DNA of 64,000 bases from Mytilus edulis (lineage: Eukaryota > Mollusca > Bivalvia > Mytilida > Mytilidae), in contig NC_092356.1 in the NCBI RefSeq assembly GCF_963676685.1, positions 45,719,601 through 45,783,600 of the forward strand, given 5' to 3'. Position 1 is the stretch's first letter; each line of letters starts with the position of its first letter. A model generated the notes under the pieces. It was not told where the DNA came from and did no database searches. It saw only the letters and a list, made by a program, of their open reading frames with translations. The translations under genes were made by a program, and so were the position numbers. Below, piece by piece: positions 60,801 to 64,000 of this stretch.

Positions 60801-62189
60801 GGCTTTCTCAACATACAAATAAATCGGTCAGCTAATAAAACGATCATTATAATTTTATACAAAACTACATTTTGACGGCATTTACAAACCATGTGTTGAA
60901 AGACGCAGACTGTAATTTTGTTTTGGTCATAATTTTTCTTTAGTTATTTTTTTTTTCAAATAAAGAATATATTTAGCAAATTTTAGGATGAAAATTAATT
61001 TTGTGTGTATCATCAGAAATTGATAATTAACACAACAAATATATAACAAAAAAAATAATATGAGAGTTCTGTCTGCTTCTGTTGGTACCTATTTTATTTA
61101 TTAAGACCCCCAACATGAAATTGTCCCTGAATAATTTTTATGAAAAAACGTATATCATGAAATATATAACAACAAATCGTAGTCGACAAATCCTTATGTC
61201 CATTTACTGAATATCCAACATCTTGTTTCGTTCATAGAACACACTATGTATACCTCATAATTTCTTTTGTCCTACAGAGAACATGGTGTTTACCCTTATC
61301 TCCTTTTATTCACAAAAACAATATGTTTAAAGACTTTACTAGAAGGCAATAAATCATCAGGTCAATAAAGTACACGACGTTGACGTTAACATTCGACGTT
61401 ACCAAAAGTGACACCAATATCATGCGTAACGTCAATACAAAAACCCCAATTAACATTGCAGTAGAATATAGTGAATTTAACATTGTAAAACAATTACTGG
61501 AAAATTGTGCAAAAGTGTCAATGCAGACGGGTTGTACATACAGCCCGCTCCATACAGCAGTTCTGGCGGGAAGAACATATGTATGTGGATTACTATTAGC
61601 ACATGGTGCAAGCATTGACGGTGTATCAGAAGATGGATTTTCTCCTTTGATGCTTGCCGTTAAATCTCCACGGCTATTTAATAGATTGGAGATAACGAAA
61701 CTATTGCTTAATTTTGGAGCAAATCCAAATTTCCACCAGAATAATCCAACATATTCAAAGGAATCATCATCTGTTATTGGGGAGTATTTTAAAAACAACT
61801 CTCACAATTTAAATAAACATATACTGTGTTTGCTGTTAAGATATGGTGGGGAAATAAATATTCGAACTTGCTTGCCATGTGGCAAGGAAGATCCCTTCGG
61901 GGTACTTCCTTATATGACTGACTCGTGTAGTAAAGAAATATTACGCCTACTGACCGCTACAGCTAAGTCTATTGACCGAGAAGCAATCAAGAAAAGTGCT
62001 AATTTAACCAAAGACCAACGTGACTATTTGATGTCTCTTACTAAAAGTCCACAGCCGTTGATTAGCGTAGTTCGGAATAGTATTATCGAAATTTGTGGTA
62101 GAAAGTTTACAAATAATAATTTTACAGATGACTTTGAAATACCAGCTATTCTAACGAAATATTTAATACGTGTAGATCATGAATGTTGA
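57156..62189 (+). CDS. Ankyrin-repeat and SOCS-box (ASB-like) protein, with an apparent frameshift
   Basis: ASB proteins are substrate adaptors of Elongin B/C-Cullin 5 ubiquitin ligases: ankyrin repeats bind the substrate and the C-terminal SOCS box binds Elongin and Cullin. Exon 1 is 57156-57816 (phase 1, donor GTACGT) and exon 2 starts at 61280 after ACAGAG. Joined, they read GANVNLGSEHGVYPYLLL, with exactly the spacing of the repeat GADVNLADDTGFTPLLL in exon 1, so this junction is well supported. In exon 2 the frame is lost at the TAA at 61366 and resumes two bases later in another frame. That frame runs to the stop at 62187-62189 through more ankyrin repeats and a SOCS-like end. This could be a sequence error, a broken allele or a pseudogene. 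An untranslated 5' exon is possible, since a T-rich tract and AG precede the ATG. Confidence 0.78.
57817..61279 (+). other. Large intron of the ASB-like gene
   Basis: 3463 bp between donor GTACGT and acceptor ACAGAG. A stronger-looking acceptor, CCTACAG, ends two bases earlier but gives the wrong phase. It holds a family A/D repeat at about 59785-60115 with a 15-C run, and two copies of an 18-bp direct repeat at 58844 and 59054. No further ankyrin exon was seen. Confidence 0.6.
59785..60115 (+). repeat. Dispersed repeat family D, complete copy in the ASB-like intron
   Basis: Same order as 21560-21925: GGGGAGGGTTTGGCGCCAGC, AAGTCAGGAGCCTGTAAATT, CGTTTGAATTGTTTTACC, ending CTAATCGGCAATCATACCCA. 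It contains a run of 15 C at 59909-59923. Confidence 0.78.
61280..62189 (+). CDS. ASB-like gene exon 2 (ankyrin repeats and SOCS box, frameshifted)
   Basis: The first 29 codons (EHGVYPYLLLFTKTICLK and on) complete the ankyrin unit begun in exon 1, then reach TAA at 61366. From about 61368, two bases out of frame, an open frame continues to 62189. It carries NTKTPINIAVEYSEFN, YSPLHTAVLAGRTYV and DGFSPLMLAV units and the C-terminal segment PQPLISVVRNSIIEICG to IPAILTKYLIRVDHEC, which has SOCS-box spacing. The usual BC-box cysteine is valine here. No intron fits the two-base jump. Confidence 0.75.
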
Positions 62190-62327
62190 AGATATATGTC
62201 TTAAAATATAGTTATCAATTAAAAAATACAATTTAAAATGTTAGTCACCTTTTAAACAACTTTCGAAAATGGTCGTATCTCAGATCTAAATCAACTAGGT
62301 TTCTAATGTTCGTCATTAGTATAAATA
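62156..62327. repeat. 172-bp duplication, left copy (5' flank of LINE)
   Basis: Starts inside the SOCS-box exon, 34 bp before and including the stop codon, and ends at the LINE 5' junction. It matches 63091-63262 without gaps and with three mismatches (about 98%). Confidence 0.92.
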
Positions 62328-63090
62328 TAAATATACAGACTTCCGTTTTACATTACTAAAAACTCAAAATTACAGTGGCTCCAATACAGGATTAATCACA
62401 GAATTTTGGGAACTAATAAATTACTCTACAAAATTAAAGTCTCACAAAACAATAAATGCCCTTTCTGTTCGGACTCAATAGAAACTATTGAACACATATT
62501 CTGGACATGTCCAAAAGTTTTTGATGTTTGGGATAAACTTAATAAATGGATATATTCAAAAGTCCAAATTGAACTACCACTTAATTTAGATATTGTCTTA
62601 TTTGGGATATTAGAAAAAACAGAAAAAAAACTACATAAGAAATCTCATAATACTATTAACTAAATACTATATATACAAAACAAAATTGCAATGTGGACAA
62701 TTAATTGTATATACTTAAAAAATTATCTTAAAGAAAATTTGTTTATTGAAAAAATAATATTTTATAAAAATAAACCACTGCAAAGAGCGTACACCTGCTG
62801 GAACCCCTGGCTCCAACTAATAGAATGATTTTATAAGTTAACTTTCACGTAATAAAAATATCTACCCAATCCATGCTACCTCAGATTAAGATTTTCTATT
62901 TTTTTTCAAATTATTATTGATAATATTATATGTTTATAGAAGGATTCAAAATATCAACTTTATGTACTTGTCTCGATTTTGCTGATGTACTATGAACTTA
63001 TTTACTATTGTTAATATACATGTAGTTCTTTGCCAATAAACACATTACAAAAAAAAAAAAAAGAAAAAAAAAAAGAAAAAAAAAAAAAAA
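62328..63090 (+). mobile_element. 5'-truncated LINE insertion with A-rich tail
   Basis: 763 bp between two direct copies of a 172-bp sequence (62156-62327 and 63091-63262). It holds the C-terminal end of a non-LTR retrotransposon ORF2, then a 3' part with AATAAA at about 63037 and an A-rich tail with G interruptions (63049-63090). The truncated 5' end, A tail and flanking duplication together fit target-primed reverse transcription. It sits at the very 3' end of the ASB-like gene, in the same orientation. Confidence 0.88.
62331..62663 (+). pseudogene. LINE ORF2 C-terminal zinc-binding domain (remnant)
   Basis: The open frame begins right at the 5' truncation point. It reads like the post-RT region of LINE ORF2: SKLQWLQYRINHRILGTNK, then a zinc-binding segment CPFCSDSIETIEHIFWTC of the zf-RVT type, then VWDKLNKWI. 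The expected continuation LLTKYYIYKTKLQCGQ lies just downstream in another frame, so the copy has a frameshift near 62655. The LINE clade is not determined. Confidence 0.85.
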
Positions 63091-63262
63091 GAAATATTTA
63101 ATACGTGTAGATCATGAATGTTGAAGATATATGTCTTAAAATATAGTTATCCATTAAAAAATACAATTTAAAATGTTAGTCACCTTTTAAACAACTTTCG
63201 AAAATGGTCGTATCGCAGATCTAAATCAACTAGGTTTCTTATGTTCGTCATTAGTATAAATA
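63091..63262. repeat. 172-bp duplication, right copy (3' flank of LINE)
   Basis: Begins directly after the A-rich tail. It carries a second, orphan copy of the last codons (KYLIRVDHEC and stop) of the ASB-like gene. Confidence 0.92.
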
Positions 63263-64000
63263 GTTGTACCTGCATGTTCATGCTAAAAATCCCCCAAAAC
63301 AAAGTGTCTTTATAAAACACAATACATGTTTGCAATCAACAAGAGAAAATCGAAGAAAAGAACAAAAAGGACAATGCTGTTATGTTTCATATTCAGACTA
63401 GTCTTAAAAAAAAAATATAGAAGCATTCAAATGCAGAAAATTGCAGTAATCTGATTTCAAAGTGCTTGCTTTGGTAAATTATTTCTTATTTATAATTATG
63501 TAATGCATTTATGGTGTACTCTGTCCAATTAAATGTGCTTAGTTATAGTCATTGAACAATTAAATCGATATTAAGTGTGGTGTCCATCTTCTCTAAACTT
63601 TATATACGAAGATTTGTTTATACAAAAAGAATATTCATATTTCACGATGGCTTTGCCCGAGGGAAATATGATTTTCGAGGGTGAGCAAATCTTCATATCT
63701 CTCGAAGCCAAGGGAAATGAATGTTTTATTCCACTGCCAATATTTGCTACACATAAAATATAAGTTTGCAGACATTTTTTTTATCTTAACTTAGTTCGCT
63801 TGTTTTTGTAACTATAAACACAACATTCACATTAAGAAACAGTACGGATCAAAAGTTAATTATTAGTCTTCTACTTCAATCTACCAATACGCGAATTTAA
63901 AATTTAGACAAACAAAAATTGAATTGTGCTATACATCATATATACAGTGTATTTAAAAACATCTTGGCATTGATCTAGTTCATCTCATACAGGTAAGTCA
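63263..64000. other. No gene seen
   Basis: Flank beyond the LINE duplication. A 62-codon frame at 63575-63763 includes a palindrome-like TTTTCGAGG...CTCTCGAAG and looks like repeat rather than gene. Confidence 0.4.

Noticed and set aside
61278..61279. CCTACAG as the acceptor of ASB-like exon 2
   Set aside because: It is the better-looking site but leaves the wrong phase with the exon 1 donor; the AG two bases later joins in frame.
63575..63763. 62-codon frame near the window end
   Set aside because: Contains inverted TTCGAG-type sequence and looks like a repeat; nothing supports coding.

Overview
This is a 64 kb window of an AT-rich eukaryotic nuclear genome. It is almost certainly from a marine bivalve, most likely a mussel of the genus Mytilus. 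The evidence is intron-containing genes with GT-AG junctions, a metazoan HES transcription factor, an ASB-type ankyrin/SOCS-box gene, and a dense mosaic of dispersed repeats whose recurrent modules I recognise as mussel repeats. Bacterial operons, ribosome binding sites and CRISPR arrays are absent. Most open frames are chance frames or shadows of repeats.

Two cellular genes can be supported. (1) A HES/hairy bHLH-Orange repressor lies on the minus strand at 22296-27119. It has four exons with matching phases and good splice sites, and its 428 residues end in WRPW. RBPJ/Su(H)-like sites lie about 240 bp upstream of the ATG and in intron 2, which fits a Notch target. (2) An ankyrin-repeat plus SOCS-box gene lies on the plus strand at 57156-62189. 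It has two recognisable coding exons and one apparent frameshift early in the second. A truncated LINE has inserted right at its 3' end, flanked by a 172-bp duplication that copies the last codons.

The rest is repeat landscape. 0-5 kb: a composite repeat with a nested retroelement end, then an old 1.5-kb tandem duplication. 7-11.5 kb: dispersed repeats, an array of palindromic motifs, a decayed DIRS-type element (reverse transcriptase end, RNase H, tyrosine recombinase) and a CR1-like LINE end. 12-16 kb: dispersed repeats, a 91-bp minisatellite and a decayed Penelope-like reverse transcriptase. 18-22 kb: dispersed repeats and microsatellites. 28-47 kb: repeats, including a pearl/HINE-like element with four 161-bp units (32.6-33.4 kb) and a 42-bp minisatellite (44 kb). 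47-55 kb: a second Penelope-like fragment, a tRNA-derived SINE, a near-identical copy of the nested retroelement, an inverted repeat pair, and a 1.9-kb terminal-inverted-repeat element whose arms carry CG dinucleotides every 11 bp. 55-64 kb: the ankyrin/SOCS gene and the LINE insertion.

Repeat family names A to G are labels used only in this report. Repeat boundaries are by eye and approximate unless a junction is described.
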